Shown here in pieces: positions 29,834 to 39,792 of a DNA stretch of 64,000 bases (position 1 is its first letter; every line of letters starts with the position of its first letter). Location: contig JAAXIC010000018.1 in assembly GCA_012270555.1 (NCBI GenBank), positions 84,315 through 148,314 of the forward strand, read 5' to 3'. The position numbers were made by a program, and so were the translations under genes. The notes under the pieces were generated by a model. It was not told the DNA's origin, made no database searches, and saw only the letters and a program-made list of their open reading frames with translations. This DNA comes from Chloroflexota bacterium. GTDB lineage: Bacteria; Chloroflexota; UBA11872; VXOZ01.

Positions 29834-31153
29834 TTAGACGTCCAGGTGCGGTTGAATGAGATCATCCAGCGTCTCGCGGCGGCGAATGAGCCGTGCATCA
29901 CCGTCGTTCACGAGCACGACTGCCGGGCGCGGCACCAGGTTATAGTTGCTCGACATGGCCAGGCAATACGCGCCGGAACTGGGCACGGCAATCAGATCGC
30001 CGGGGTTGAGCACCGGCATTGCGATGTCTTTGAAAAGCACGTCGCCGCTTTCGCAGTAGCGGCCGGCGATAGTCACTGTCTCCTCAGCCGGATCGTGCAT
30101 GCGGTTACCGACCAGCACAGTGTACAGCGCGTCGTAGAGTGCCGGGCGAATATTGTCCGCCATGCCGCCGTCCACGGCGACATACTTTCGCACGTCCGGG
30201 ATCGTCTTGCTCGAGCCAACAGCATAGAGACCGACGCCGGCCTGCCCCACGATGGAACGTCCCGGCTCCACCACCAGGCGCGGCAGGTCCCAACCCAGCG
30301 CGGCCATGCGGTCTTTCACCGTGACAGCCACCGTCTCCGCCAAGTCCTCAATGGGCGGCGGGTCGTCGGCGCCGGTGTAGCGGATGCCCCAGCCGCCCCC
30401 GGGGGAGAGTTCTGTCATTTGCAGGCCGTATTTGTCGGTCATGTCTTGCGCGAACTGGATGAGCAGATCGAGGGTGTCAACGTACGGCTCAATATCGAAA
30501 ATCTGGCTGCCGATGTGGGCGTGCAGACCGATGAGGTCGAGATGGGGCGCGGCCTGCGCCCGGGCTACAGCCTCTTCTGCCTGACCGATAGGCAGCGCAA
30601 AGCCGAACTTAGAATCGAGCGCACCAGTCTTGATGTAGTCGTGGGTATGCGCCTCGACACCAGGACCGATGCGTAAAAGAATCTGCGCGCGCTTGCCCGC
30701 CTGTCCCGCGATCGTGTTGAGCAGATCGATTTCGTTGAAATTGTCCACCACAATGCGGCCTACACCGGCTTCCAGCGCATACGCCAACTCTTCCGGCAGC
30801 TTGTTGTTGCCGTGGAAGTACATGCGGTCCAACGGAAAGCCGGCGGCGACGCCCACCGCGATCTCGCCCGCCGAGACCACGTCCAGCCCCATGCCTTCTT
30901 CGGCGGCGATCTTGACCACGTGGGGGTCCGAGTAGGCTTTGCTCGCGTAGAGCGGGAGCGCGTCCGGATAGTTGGCGCTAAGTGCGTTCACGTAGCGGCG
31001 CATGTTCGCGCGCAGGGTCGCTTCGTCATAGATATAGAGCGGCGTGCCGAATTCTTTTGCCAGTTCCGTGACAGGCATCCCGCCTATCGCAAGCACGCCG
31101 CTGTCGGACACGTCCGCGGAAACGGGCAAGACCCGATCTGCTACTTCGATCAT
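29834..31153 (-). CDS. lysA: Diaminopimelate decarboxylase
   Basis: YIYDEATLRANMRRYVNAL; YASKAYSDPHV; MYFHGNNKLPEEL; GLHAHIGSQI; VVEPGRSIVGQAG; CESGDVLFKD. Confidence 0.93.
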   Translation of the reverse strand: MIEVADRVLPVSADVSDSGVLAIGGMPVTELAKEFGTPLYIYDEATLRANMRRYVNALSANYPDALPLYASKAYSDPHVVKIAAEEGMGLDVVSAGEIAVGVAAGFPLDRMYFHGNNKLPEELAYALEAGVGRIVVDNFNEIDLLNTIAGQAGKRAQILLRIGPGVEAHTHDYIKTGALDSKFGFALPIGQAEEAVARAQAAPHLDLIGLHAHIGSQIFDIEPYVDTLDLLIQFAQDMTDKYGLQMTELSPGGGWGIRYTGADDPPPIEDLAETVAVTVKDRMAALGWDLPRLVVEPGRSIVGQAGVGLYAVGSSKTIPDVRKYVAVDGGMADNIRPALYDALYTVLVGNRMHDPAEETVTIAGRYCESGDVLFKDIAMPVLNPGDLIAVPSSGAYCLAMSSNYNLVPRPAVVLVNDGDARLIRRRETLDDLIQPHLDV

Positions 31154-31385
31154 TAGTTTCTGGCTCCTATGCGTTGAATCTCAATCGGGAACATGCCTTC
31201 AATGTTACCGCATTGTGTTTAGCAGGTTTTGACCAAGTGGCTTTTGAGTTTGCTACTGCTGTTCAAAACTCAATAGGGGATTGCCGCTCCAGTGATTGAA
31301 AGAAATACGATCCTCTGCTAAAGTATCCTATTCAATGAGACTATAGAGCTTTAGAAATAATCCATTAATTTAGTAGGCCGACTCA

Positions 31386-32222
31386 ATGGAAGTTTTATTG
31401 GCTGTAATCCTTGTCCACTTGCCCATCGGATTGCTTTCTTGGTTCCTGTCAGTTTTCCTTTGGGAGAAGTTTCGTACAACCGACAAAGAAAATAATCGCT
31501 ACTTCCGGTTTGGGGTCACGTTGATTGCTATTGACTTACTGGTGCTTTGGTGGGAAGGAGAAGGCCTTACAAGTGACGGACTAGAAGGCTGGGCAACTAT
31601 AAAGTTAGTCGTTTATGTTCTGATTCAGGGTAGTCTCGCCTGGCTTTGTGTAAAGGGATATCGATGGTATAAGAGTGGCTCCGACGCATCCGTAAGCAGG
31701 GGAACTCTTAAGAGGTGGGTGACTTGGTCTGCAATAATAGCTACTGTGGTCTTTGCATATTTCTGGTATTGGGATTTTGATCCATTCAGTTGCCCTAATG
31801 CGCGGGAAGAGAATTACGTAGCCGAAGCCAAAGCTGGCGTTGTAGAATCGAACGCGGCGTTTGAGAAATTCGCCGGGTTGATGGCAGTTGATCAAAGCAA
31901 TCGGAATAGGACTTGGATGGATAGTCTAGAGAAACACCTTGGTGACTGGGTAGCAATCGCAGATAGGCATGCAAGTATAGAGCCTCCAACCGGACGCACC
32001 GAGTACATCCGACAGTCCTTTGAGCGGCACGCCAATTTGGTAAGACGCGGCACTAGAGGGCTCATTGAGGGATTGCAACGCCAAGATACGTCGTTAATGC
32101 AAGAGGGGACAGAATACATTGTGTATGCAATGGAGTCTATAGACGATGTTAGGTGGGAAATCGACTCGTTCTGTCCCTCACCACAGCCTCCAATTTTGGG
32201 TTTCCCTCGTAGAGGACAGTGA
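31386..32222 (+). CDS. Hypothetical multi-TM membrane protein with soluble C-terminal region
   Basis: Several hydrophobic helices in the first ~150 aa, then charged helical region. Confidence 0.6.
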   Translation: MEVLLAVILVHLPIGLLSWFLSVFLWEKFRTTDKENNRYFRFGVTLIAIDLLVLWWEGEGLTSDGLEGWATIKLVVYVLIQGSLAWLCVKGYRWYKSGSDASVSRGTLKRWVTWSAIIATVVFAYFWYWDFDPFSCPNAREENYVAEAKAGVVESNAAFEKFAGLMAVDQSNRNRTWMDSLEKHLGDWVAIADRHASIEPPTGRTEYIRQSFERHANLVRRGTRGLIEGLQRQDTSLMQEGTEYIVYAMESIDDVRWEIDSFCPSPQPPILGFPRRGQ

Positions 32223-32425
32223 GAAACTGTCCTGAATCCCTTCAGTCTGGCTAGAGAGTGTCCGCACTGTACGGCATCTTGCCTGTGGAATCAGTTCAAG
32301 AATTGAAGTCGTTTTGGTTATGCTCTGCCGGTCTTGGGAACCTATTCTGTTGGAACCGCTGCGGAATGCGAGACGTACCTCCTTTGGTCGCTCCGAGTCT
32401 GCAAGAACTGTAGAATTCAAGCAGT

Positions 32426-32656
32426 TTACACGCTTTCAGCTATCGCCTGACGGGTAGCGAGCAGCGACTCGATTTCTTGGCGGACGAGTGTCTCGGCGAT
32501 GGCTTTGTCGTTCAGGAGGCAAAGCAGGTTGAGAGCGCGCGACCAGAGTCGCACTTCGAATGCGTCCTCGGGTTCCGCTAGGAAGTGATCCGCATATTCA
32601 AGCAGCCATTCCGCAAGCTCACCGTGGGAGAGTTGGTCGTCAAGGTACCCTCTCAC
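32426..32656 (-). CDS. Small hypothetical protein (GTG start assumed)
   Basis: Coherent helical 76-aa ORF: HGELAEWLLEYADHFLAEPEDAFEVRLWSRALNLLCLLND. Confidence 0.45.
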   Translation of the reverse strand: MRGYLDDQLSHGELAEWLLEYADHFLAEPEDAFEVRLWSRALNLLCLLNDKAIAETLVRQEIESLLATRQAIAESV

Positions 32657-32893
32657 GCGTCTAACTAACTCTCTGGACGGATCTATGTCAGAGCCTCCAA
32701 CCAGACGCCAGAACGCGGAGAAGCCGCAGCGCTTCGTGCCGCCTTCTGAAATTCGTGCTCATTGTAACAGACCAAAGACGGATGGAAAGTATAGAATAAC
32801 ATTGACTGACTCTGGGATGGGATGTAAGGTGTATCCTGAGTGGATAGCCTACGATGCATGGTTCTTCCGAATGTCAGCGAGAGGGAAACCGTC

Positions 32894-33820
32894 ATGCGCA
32901 GCTATGGGTCAGCAAGGCTCTTCCCGTTGTTCTTGCTGTTGTTGGCGCTCGCAGGCTGTGCCGTAACGCCTGGCAGCTTGCCGACTGCGAAGACTGTTTC
33001 GGGAGAAGGAGTTGACGTCAACGTGGGAGCGCGCACCGACCAAAGTGAGAATTGTCCGGTCAGCGCGCCCACTATCGCGACGCCGCCGGACTCGCAGTAC
33101 CGCGATGCGCTGCCCCACGGCGAGTATTTTGTAAGCGCAGACAAGAAGCTCTGGGTGGATGCGACCGAGTGGCGACAAGGCCGTACTAAGTATCCTTGGG
33201 TGAAACCGTATGGTTCAGAATTGGTCGTTCAGGGGCGCCGCCTCGACGCTGACGCCCCGCGGCTTTGGGTCGAGATAGCCCCCAATTATTCTCGGGACTT
33301 TCAACCGAGCTTCATAACAATCCCTACCGCTGGCTGCTGGGAGATTGAAGCCCGGGCCGGCACAAGTGCTCTGCGGTTTGTGCTCTACATCGCTTCACAG
33401 CCGGAGCTTGTCCAAGACGTCGATTGCAGACGGCTTGGTGACGTGGTGAAGCCGGATAGGGTGATTTTTGTGGGTCACATTGAAAATCGCTCCGTAGGCC
33501 CCAACGGACGGTGGGCATGGCTGAGCTTGCAGGTAATGGACAATCTCTATCCCTACTCACTTTATGGATCTGCCGTAAGTGTTGGCAGAGGCTTGGCGGT
33601 CCTGCAAGATGCGCAGCGAGAGCCGCTGCTCGCGCCAGGAAAAGACTATCTACTCGTACTTCACGGGGTACCGTGGCAAATCGTCTGTCCGTTGCAGACG
33701 GTGGCGGGAGTGGACTTTTCGCAAGAGCCGGCACTGGTAGTGCTGTCAACGGCACAGCCACTTTGGTTGGGAACGACGGTGACGGAAATCGAAGCCGAGA
33801 TCAGAAAGGCTCAACAGTGA
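32894..33820 (+). CDS. Hypothetical lipoprotein
   Basis: MRSYGSARLFPLFLLLLALAGCAVTPG signal/lipobox. Confidence 0.65.
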   Translation: MRSYGSARLFPLFLLLLALAGCAVTPGSLPTAKTVSGEGVDVNVGARTDQSENCPVSAPTIATPPDSQYRDALPHGEYFVSADKKLWVDATEWRQGRTKYPWVKPYGSELVVQGRRLDADAPRLWVEIAPNYSRDFQPSFITIPTAGCWEIEARAGTSALRFVLYIASQPELVQDVDCRRLGDVVKPDRVIFVGHIENRSVGPNGRWAWLSLQVMDNLYPYSLYGSAVSVGRGLAVLQDAQREPLLAPGKDYLLVLHGVPWQIVCPLQTVAGVDFSQEPALVVLSTAQPLWLGTTVTEIEAEIRKAQQ

Positions 33821-34013
33821 TCACACCGCTGGCTTGATCGGCGCAGGTTGCAAACCTGCGCTACCGGATGCCCGGTCGAATCCTGAATTGGGGCGGTGCA
33901 CACGGGGCTATGTCGTGTCCAAGTGAGCGCCACCCACTCAAGTGGACATAATAAATGCAGCCAGTCGGTGTCACTTGCTGAGGCTCATGCTGGAACTCAT
34001 CTCATTGGTGTAT

Positions 34014-34130
34014 TCTCTGTGCAGATCTGCCCTTCGACAGGCTCAGGGCGAACGGAAAAGCGAACAATCCGTTCGTGCTGAGCTTGTCGAAGCACGAGTT
34101 GGCATGTCGATCCGAGCTATGAGATGATTT
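34014..34130. repeat. MITE-like composite repeat homologous to 28985-29130
   Basis: CTCTGTGCAGATCTGCCCTTCGACAGGCTCAGGGCGAACGGAAAAG..GAAGCACGAGTTGGCATGTCGATCCGAGCTATGAGATG. Confidence 0.7.
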
Positions 34131-36206
34131 CTACTCAGCGATTTCCATTGAGACTACGTCCGTCTCCGACAAGCGTGACAACGTGACGAACGTATGCTTG
34201 CCCTGCCGGCGGACGTGCACTGCCTCGCCGCTGGCAGCACTTGCCGATTCTATGGTCAGCGCCGACTTGATGGTCACGTCTGCCAAGGGCACCGCTTCCG
34301 GCACGTCCACCCAAGCCCCAGCGCGCGGCCCGCGCCCGCTGCCTTGCCCTAAGGGTCGGGTCACGGGGCAGTTGACGAGGAAGACCTTGAGCACGTTACC
34401 GTCTTTGGTGTACGCGGCCTCGACGTTGGGTGCGCCTTGCACGCGCAGGTTGGCGGCATAGCCGATGAACATGAGGATGCGCAGCGCCAAGCGTCCGAAC
34501 GCGCGCGCGCCGCGCACCAGGTATTCGGCGAACGGCTCGTGGTTGCAATAGGCAATCTGGCCGGCGCCCATGCGCCCATAGACCACCGCCGGCATGCCGG
34601 TTTCTGTGCCCCACCGCGTGCCGTGACTGTCCCAAACCTCGCCGTGGGGCTCGACGATGGGTTTCAGAGAGTAGGCGAGCTCGCCAAAGCCGGGGAAGTT
34701 CCGCAGCGGCCAGTGGCCAAGCGAGCACGCCAATTCCCAATCGGGAATCTGCCACGCCTCCGGCGCGTGGACGAACCACCCGTCCTGCCGTCTGCCGCGA
34801 TGGTCTTTGCGATCGGCAAGGATGATGCCCAGGTCGCGCTGCAGATTGTTCGCGCCGGTCAGGAGCACGCGTCCGCCTTGTTCCGCGAATTCCCGGACGA
34901 TACCGATAGACTCGGGGCGGAGGTCGCCGGGATGGGCGATGATGAGCGCGCGCAAGCCGCTCAGATCCTCCGGTTCCAGCACGTCATCGCAGACGAGCCG
35001 GAAAGGAAAGTGCTGTTCCGCCAGGTACTTGTATGCGCCTGCCGTATCGCGGCTAAAGCCGGCTTCGACCGGCACATTGCCCAGGGCTATTTGCCTCTCG
35101 GAAAAGAGCAGACCGACATCCGCGTAAGCCGTGGCCTTGGCGCGTTCCTCAGCGAGCGGCCCAATCTTCTCAAATGTCGTAGCCACCTTGTTCAGCACCG
35201 GCGCGCCAAAGAAGCCCGTGCGCGTATCCGGCGCGCCCCAGATCAAGGTGGCGTCGGCTCCCGCCGCGAGCGCGCTGGCGGCCTGAAACGTAAGTTGGCT
35301 TTCGCTGACGCCCGCGTACATCACGCGGTCCCAGCAGAAGGCAATGACCACCGGGCGTCCCTTGGCCAGCGCCTGCAGGCGGTACGTCTGCTGCGCCGGT
35401 TGAAAGAAGTTCGCGCCGGTGGCATCGGACTCGCCAAAGAGAATGTCATCGTGCGTGTAGGGCCAGAAGGCGTTGTGGACGAGGCTGACGCCCTTCCCGC
35501 TGGCTTGGATGCGCTCCTTGACGCCCGCGAGATAGGTGTCGACCACGTGATTGCCGAACTCAAAGAGGCGTGCGCGCTGCTCCACCGTGAAACGGCGGCG
35601 CGGCCCGCGGGCGGCCCAGCGCCTGCCGGTACGGGACCGCGTGCCTGCGGGCGGGGCCGGGGCTTCGGGGAGCGGCTCGCCAAAATACTCCTGCCAAGCG
35701 GCCCGGCAGTGTTCGCAGTAGCACAACATGCGGTAGTGCACAATGTCCAAGAAGAGCCGCGAAAAATCGTAGTTGGCGAGCAACTCGTCGAGCATGGCGT
35801 AGGTGTAGTCGCGGTACGGCGAGTTGAGGCAGAGCCAACGCCACCGCGTGTGCGGACCGGGTTGGGGATCGCCGTCGGCATCGTGGCTGCGCCAGTCCGC
35901 ATGCTCCCGATACGCGTGCTCGTCCCAGCGCACGGAATAGTAGAGCGCGGGAACGATGCCTTGCCCGCGCGCCGCCTCGGTCTGCGCCGCGATTAAATCG
36001 AAGTCCAGGGCCGGGTGCCGCTTGCCCACGGCCGTAGCGTAATAGGCATGGCCCCAGTGGCACTTGGCCTGGAGCAACACGGAGTCCGTGCCGATTTCCG
36101 CCAGCGCCGCCATCTGCGCGGCGGGATCCACTTGCGCGAGCGTGTGCGGGCCGTAGGGTCCAAGGTGATTGTCGATGAGTACCCGCTTTGGGCCTGCTTC
36201 TGCCAT
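34131..36206 (-). CDS. Glycoside-hydrolase-like protein with beta-galactosidase trimerisation/GATase-like region
   Basis: VLIDNHLGPYGPH..GIVPALYYSVRWDEHAYREHADWRSHDADG; CYCEHCRAAWQEYFG; LIAHPGDLRPESIGIVREFAEQGGRVLLTG. Confidence 0.7.
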   Translation of the reverse strand: MAEAGPKRVLIDNHLGPYGPHTLAQVDPAAQMAALAEIGTDSVLLQAKCHWGHAYYATAVGKRHPALDFDLIAAQTEAARGQGIVPALYYSVRWDEHAYREHADWRSHDADGDPQPGPHTRWRWLCLNSPYRDYTYAMLDELLANYDFSRLFLDIVHYRMLCYCEHCRAAWQEYFGEPLPEAPAPPAGTRSRTGRRWAARGPRRRFTVEQRARLFEFGNHVVDTYLAGVKERIQASGKGVSLVHNAFWPYTHDDILFGESDATGANFFQPAQQTYRLQALAKGRPVVIAFCWDRVMYAGVSESQLTFQAASALAAGADATLIWGAPDTRTGFFGAPVLNKVATTFEKIGPLAEERAKATAYADVGLLFSERQIALGNVPVEAGFSRDTAGAYKYLAEQHFPFRLVCDDVLEPEDLSGLRALIIAHPGDLRPESIGIVREFAEQGGRVLLTGANNLQRDLGIILADRKDHRGRRQDGWFVHAPEAWQIPDWELACSLGHWPLRNFPGFGELAYSLKPIVEPHGEVWDSHGTRWGTETGMPAVVYGRMGAGQIAYCNHEPFAEYLVRGARAFGRLALRILMFIGYAANLRVQGAPNVEAAYTKDGNVLKVFLVNCPVTRPLGQGSGRGPRAGAWVDVPEAVPLADVTIKSALTIESASAASGEAVHVRRQGKHTFVTLSRLSETDVVSMEIAE

Positions 36207-36287
36207 AAATCGCTTCCCCTTAATGCAATGCCTTCAGTTGCCTTCTCACCCAACGGGTAGGGCTAAGCCAACTTTAAAGCGCCTTCC

Positions 36288-36590
36288 CCCTTAGGAGACC
36301 TCTGCGTGACCTTTACCTGATCGAAACTGTCCCCTTTCCCGCGACGGGGACTTTTGCATAACCCTCGCCGCAGCGAGGCAGTCCCCTCTCCCTCGACGGG
36401 AGAGGGTTAGGGTGAGGGTGAATCTCCTGAAATCTCTACATAGTATACCGATTTTCGCTCTACTATATCTTGACACTGCACAACGCAAGTGACCATTTTA
36501 GCAAAAGGCCCCCTCACCCCGACCCTCTCCCCGGGGAGAGGGCGTAACACCTTTCCCTCGGGACCTGGTTACGCAAAGCTCTCCTTAGAG
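36288..36590. repeat. Large imperfect inverted repeat: two head-to-head copies of a MITE-like palindromic element
   Basis: Ends CCCTTAGGAGACCTCTGCGTGACC / GGTTACGCAAAGCTCTCCTTAGAG; inner CCCTCTCCCTCGACGGGAGAGGG..GGGTGAGGG and CCCCTCACCCCGACCCTCTCCCCGGGGAGAGGG. Confidence 0.75.
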
Positions 36591-36769
36591 TTCTCATGCG
36601 ACCTGCGCCGCCAAGCGAGAACCTCGTGGCCGTGGTTTCTTCAATGCTACCCACCTGGTAGCCAATTGCCAACTTGTGTTGCTTGCTCCACATAGCCGCT
36701 GCGTACCCGTGTCGATTTTAGAGCAATGCTTGTCCAAGACGGTATTATAGGCGGTAGCGTGAATGTCCA

Positions 36770-39739
36770 TTGGAACAGAACGCAATCATCGAAAGAACCC
36801 GCACAGTGAATGTCCACTCGCCCGACATCACTCCGGACAGGGACAACCCTATACGCCTGCGAGACGAATTGCGGCAGGCGGTGGAGGCCGAAGTTGCTGC
36901 GACGCAGGCCCAGGCGGCGACGTTTCGCGCGGAGGTGGTGTCCGGCACGCTGCTAACGGAATCTGACACCGACTGCGTGTACACGTTCTGGTTGAGTTCG
37001 CTCTTGCCAATCCTAGACGATACGCCGGGCGAACTCCGCATTGGCAGCCAGGTGCATTCCTGCCGCATCGTGGCCGTGGCCGGCTTGCGCGTGTCGCTGC
37101 TGCTAGCGTCCGCGCCCGCCCGCTTTATCGAGCGCGCCACGCTGGTGGCACAGCCGTGGGTAGCGCTCAGTCGGCTTCACGAGGAGCTTGAACATCACGC
37201 AGCAGAGTCTACTACCGGCCAAGGGTTGAGCGCGGTGCTCTTTGGCGGGAAGGCTGGCGGTGCGGCAGAGATTCCCTCTCAGACAGGCGCTCAGGACGTG
37301 GCGCCGCTTGATGAGGCGCAAGAGAAGGCGCTCGCTGCGGCGCTCCGGCATCCGGTGGCGGTTATCGCCGGACCGGCGCACTCCGGCAAGACCCTCGTGC
37401 TTAGCAGAATAGCGGCCGCCTGCCTGGCGTCCGGCAAACGTGTTCTCATACTGGCGGCTGCAAACGACTCCGTCGATTCAGTGCTCGGGACGCTGGCCTC
37501 AGCCGGCGCAAGGCCCACGTATGCTGCCGGCGAGATGCTGCGGAGCGGCTGTAGCGTTTCTCCGGACATGCGGCGCGCGCACCCCTTGCTTGCGCCGGAA
37601 CAGGCCGAAAATCGCCTCCGAGCGGAACTGGAGCAGGAGATGGCGGCGCTGGAAACCGAGCGGACCACGCTAACGGAACGAGCGCACGCCCTCAACGTCT
37701 TGCAGAAGGCGGCGGGCCTTGCCCAGCGCGCGGCAGAAGAACGTGCCGCGGTGCAGGCGGAGGTGGCTGCGCTGTTGGCGCGACAGGAAGACGGGGCTCA
37801 GGACGGTGCGGGACCTTCAAGCGTGCAGTTCTTGAAAGAGCGGTGGCAGTACGTGTGGCAGCACGCCAAGCGTCTCACGGGGCGCTCTACCGGCGGCTTC
37901 CGGCTAACGTATCGTGAGGACTCGGAGCGGCAGCGGCAGGCAGCCTATGCGTATGCGCAGCAACTCGCGGAAGCGCAACGCCGCCTTGATGAATGTAACG
38001 CTACCGCGGAGCGTCTGCATGCCAGCGTTCGTGGGCAACTCGCACAGTACGATCTCACCACTGACAGTGTGGATGCAGCCTGCGCAGACACGGCAACGCG
38101 ACTGGACGCGCTGGAGCAGAAGCAAGAGAGCACCCTAGGCGACTTGAAGGAAGTACAGCGCGCCGCCCGTGCGCGCGCCCGCTTAGTGGGGTGTACGCTC
38201 ACACACGCCCTCGTTGCCGAGACGTTCGCGCCGGAGTCGTTCGACGTTGTACTCGTCGACGATGCCCACGGCATCCCCCTGCCGCACCTCTTCTGGGCAG
38301 CCGGTCTGGCGGGTGCGCGTCTGGTTGTTACCACGGAGGAAGCCGCACTGCAGCCGTGGCACTGCGCGCCGCAGGCGGTCGCAAGGCGGTGGCTGGGACG
38401 CTCATTCGTCGCGCACCTGGCAGGCATGGGTGCGCAATCTGCGCCGTGGGTAGCCAACCTCACGGAGCGCTACGCCTTGCAAGAGCCGTTTACCGAAGCC
38501 GTGTCACGCTGGCTGCAGGAGGCCGCCGCAGGCAATAGATCGCGGTCGCTGCGGTCGCCGCCGCGACTGCAGGGGCCGCGCCATAGTGTGAGGCGGCGCC
38601 TACCGGTCCGTGGGCATACGGTTCCGTTTGCGGAGGCCCTTGGCGGTCAAAGTCCAGTCGTCTTGGCGGATACCGGTCCGGTGAAGCCGTGGAGCGAGGC
38701 CGTTCCCCTGGAAGGGCGCGTGAGCCTAGCAAGCGCCCTCGCCACGATTTCGCTTGCGGAACGTCTTGGTGATTCTGAGCCCAAGTCTTCGATTGCGCTC
38801 GTTACACCATACGCCGCACAGGCTCGCGTCCTCGTTAAATTGGCAAGTGATCGAGACGTGGCCGCAATTAGCAGTGTTTTTGCGCCACCGTGCCTGCCAA
38901 GACGAGCGGCTGACATAGTGATACTGGATACCGTGGAGACACCGGGCGCATTCACGTGGTCTGCGCTCGACGACTCACGCCCGGATTCTCAGGCGTATGC
39001 TTTCTATAGCGGCGTGTTTACGCAGGCGCGGCAGCGCGTCTTTATCGTGGCGCACTGGAAGCACGTGCGAGACACATTCGGCGCGCGCGCGCTCTTGCGG
39101 CGCATACTAGGCGAAGCTGTGCACGCAAAGTGGACGGTTTCGGCGGCAGAGCTGTTGCCGAGCGAACGGGCGGGTACGCTGCCATACGTGGCGGCGGCTT
39201 TGTCTCGTACAAATGAAACGAAAAGCAAGCGGTCCGGCACAGCCACCGGCTGGCGGCTGCTCTTGGAGGACCTGCAAGCGGCAGAGCGCCTCATCACTAT
39301 ATGGAGTCCGCATCTGGCCCTGACGACGGTGGAGCGCGTGGTGAGTTGGCTGCCGTCCGCGCTCTTGGAGCGCGGCGCCGTGCGCGTTATCACGCTCCCA
39401 AGCGGGCAGCGCAGCGGGCAAAGCGTGCAGTCGGCGGAAGCGCGCCTCGTGTGCGAGCAAATGGGCGTGCGCGTGGAAGAACGCAACGCATTGGCGGCCA
39501 ATCTTGTCATTGTAGACGACCGGCTCGCCTGGGACTGTACGTTTCCGCCGCTGGGGGCTAATAGCCGTGGCGGGGAGATGCGCCGTATCAAGAGCGCCCA
39601 TGTCGCGCGCGTGCTGCGTAGGCTCTTGTCGGCGCCGGTCAGCGGTGCGATCACCGAAGATATCGCCGCGTTCCTGCCTTTCACCGGGATGGGTACTGGC
39701 ATAGAGAATGCGGTCGTAGATCGAGCGCACCGTGCGTAA
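36770..39739 (+). CDS. SF1 (UPF1-like) AAA helicase-type protein with coiled-coil insert and C-terminal PLD-like domain, motifs degenerate
   Basis: LDEAQEKALAAALRHPVAVIAGPAHSGKT; VVLVDDAHGIPLPHL; VTPYAAQARVL; ADIVILDTVE; FTQARQRVFIVAHWKH; LLEDLQAAERLITIWSPHL..LAANLVIVDDRLAW..GGEMRRI; TTG start. Confidence 0.75.
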   Translation: MEQNAIIERTRTVNVHSPDITPDRDNPIRLRDELRQAVEAEVAATQAQAATFRAEVVSGTLLTESDTDCVYTFWLSSLLPILDDTPGELRIGSQVHSCRIVAVAGLRVSLLLASAPARFIERATLVAQPWVALSRLHEELEHHAAESTTGQGLSAVLFGGKAGGAAEIPSQTGAQDVAPLDEAQEKALAAALRHPVAVIAGPAHSGKTLVLSRIAAACLASGKRVLILAAANDSVDSVLGTLASAGARPTYAAGEMLRSGCSVSPDMRRAHPLLAPEQAENRLRAELEQEMAALETERTTLTERAHALNVLQKAAGLAQRAAEERAAVQAEVAALLARQEDGAQDGAGPSSVQFLKERWQYVWQHAKRLTGRSTGGFRLTYREDSERQRQAAYAYAQQLAEAQRRLDECNATAERLHASVRGQLAQYDLTTDSVDAACADTATRLDALEQKQESTLGDLKEVQRAARARARLVGCTLTHALVAETFAPESFDVVLVDDAHGIPLPHLFWAAGLAGARLVVTTEEAALQPWHCAPQAVARRWLGRSFVAHLAGMGAQSAPWVANLTERYALQEPFTEAVSRWLQEAAAGNRSRSLRSPPRLQGPRHSVRRRLPVRGHTVPFAEALGGQSPVVLADTGPVKPWSEAVPLEGRVSLASALATISLAERLGDSEPKSSIALVTPYAAQARVLVKLASDRDVAAISSVFAPPCLPRRAADIVILDTVETPGAFTWSALDDSRPDSQAYAFYSGVFTQARQRVFIVAHWKHVRDTFGARALLRRILGEAVHAKWTVSAAELLPSERAGTLPYVAAALSRTNETKSKRSGTATGWRLLLEDLQAAERLITIWSPHLALTTVERVVSWLPSALLERGAVRVITLPSGQRSGQSVQSAEARLVCEQMGVRVEERNALAANLVIVDDRLAWDCTFPPLGANSRGGEMRRIKSAHVARVLRRLLSAPVSGAITEDIAAFLPFTGMGTGIENAVVDRAHRA

Positions 39740-39792
39740 CGTAGTGACAACGGGATACTGTCGGCGAGTGCGAATTCTCTTGCTGTGTGCGC

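Noticed and set aside
34437-35996. 519-aa plus-strand ORF antisense to the glycoside-hydrolase-like gene
   Set aside because: Codon-shadow artefact; the opposite strand has the coherent family motifs.
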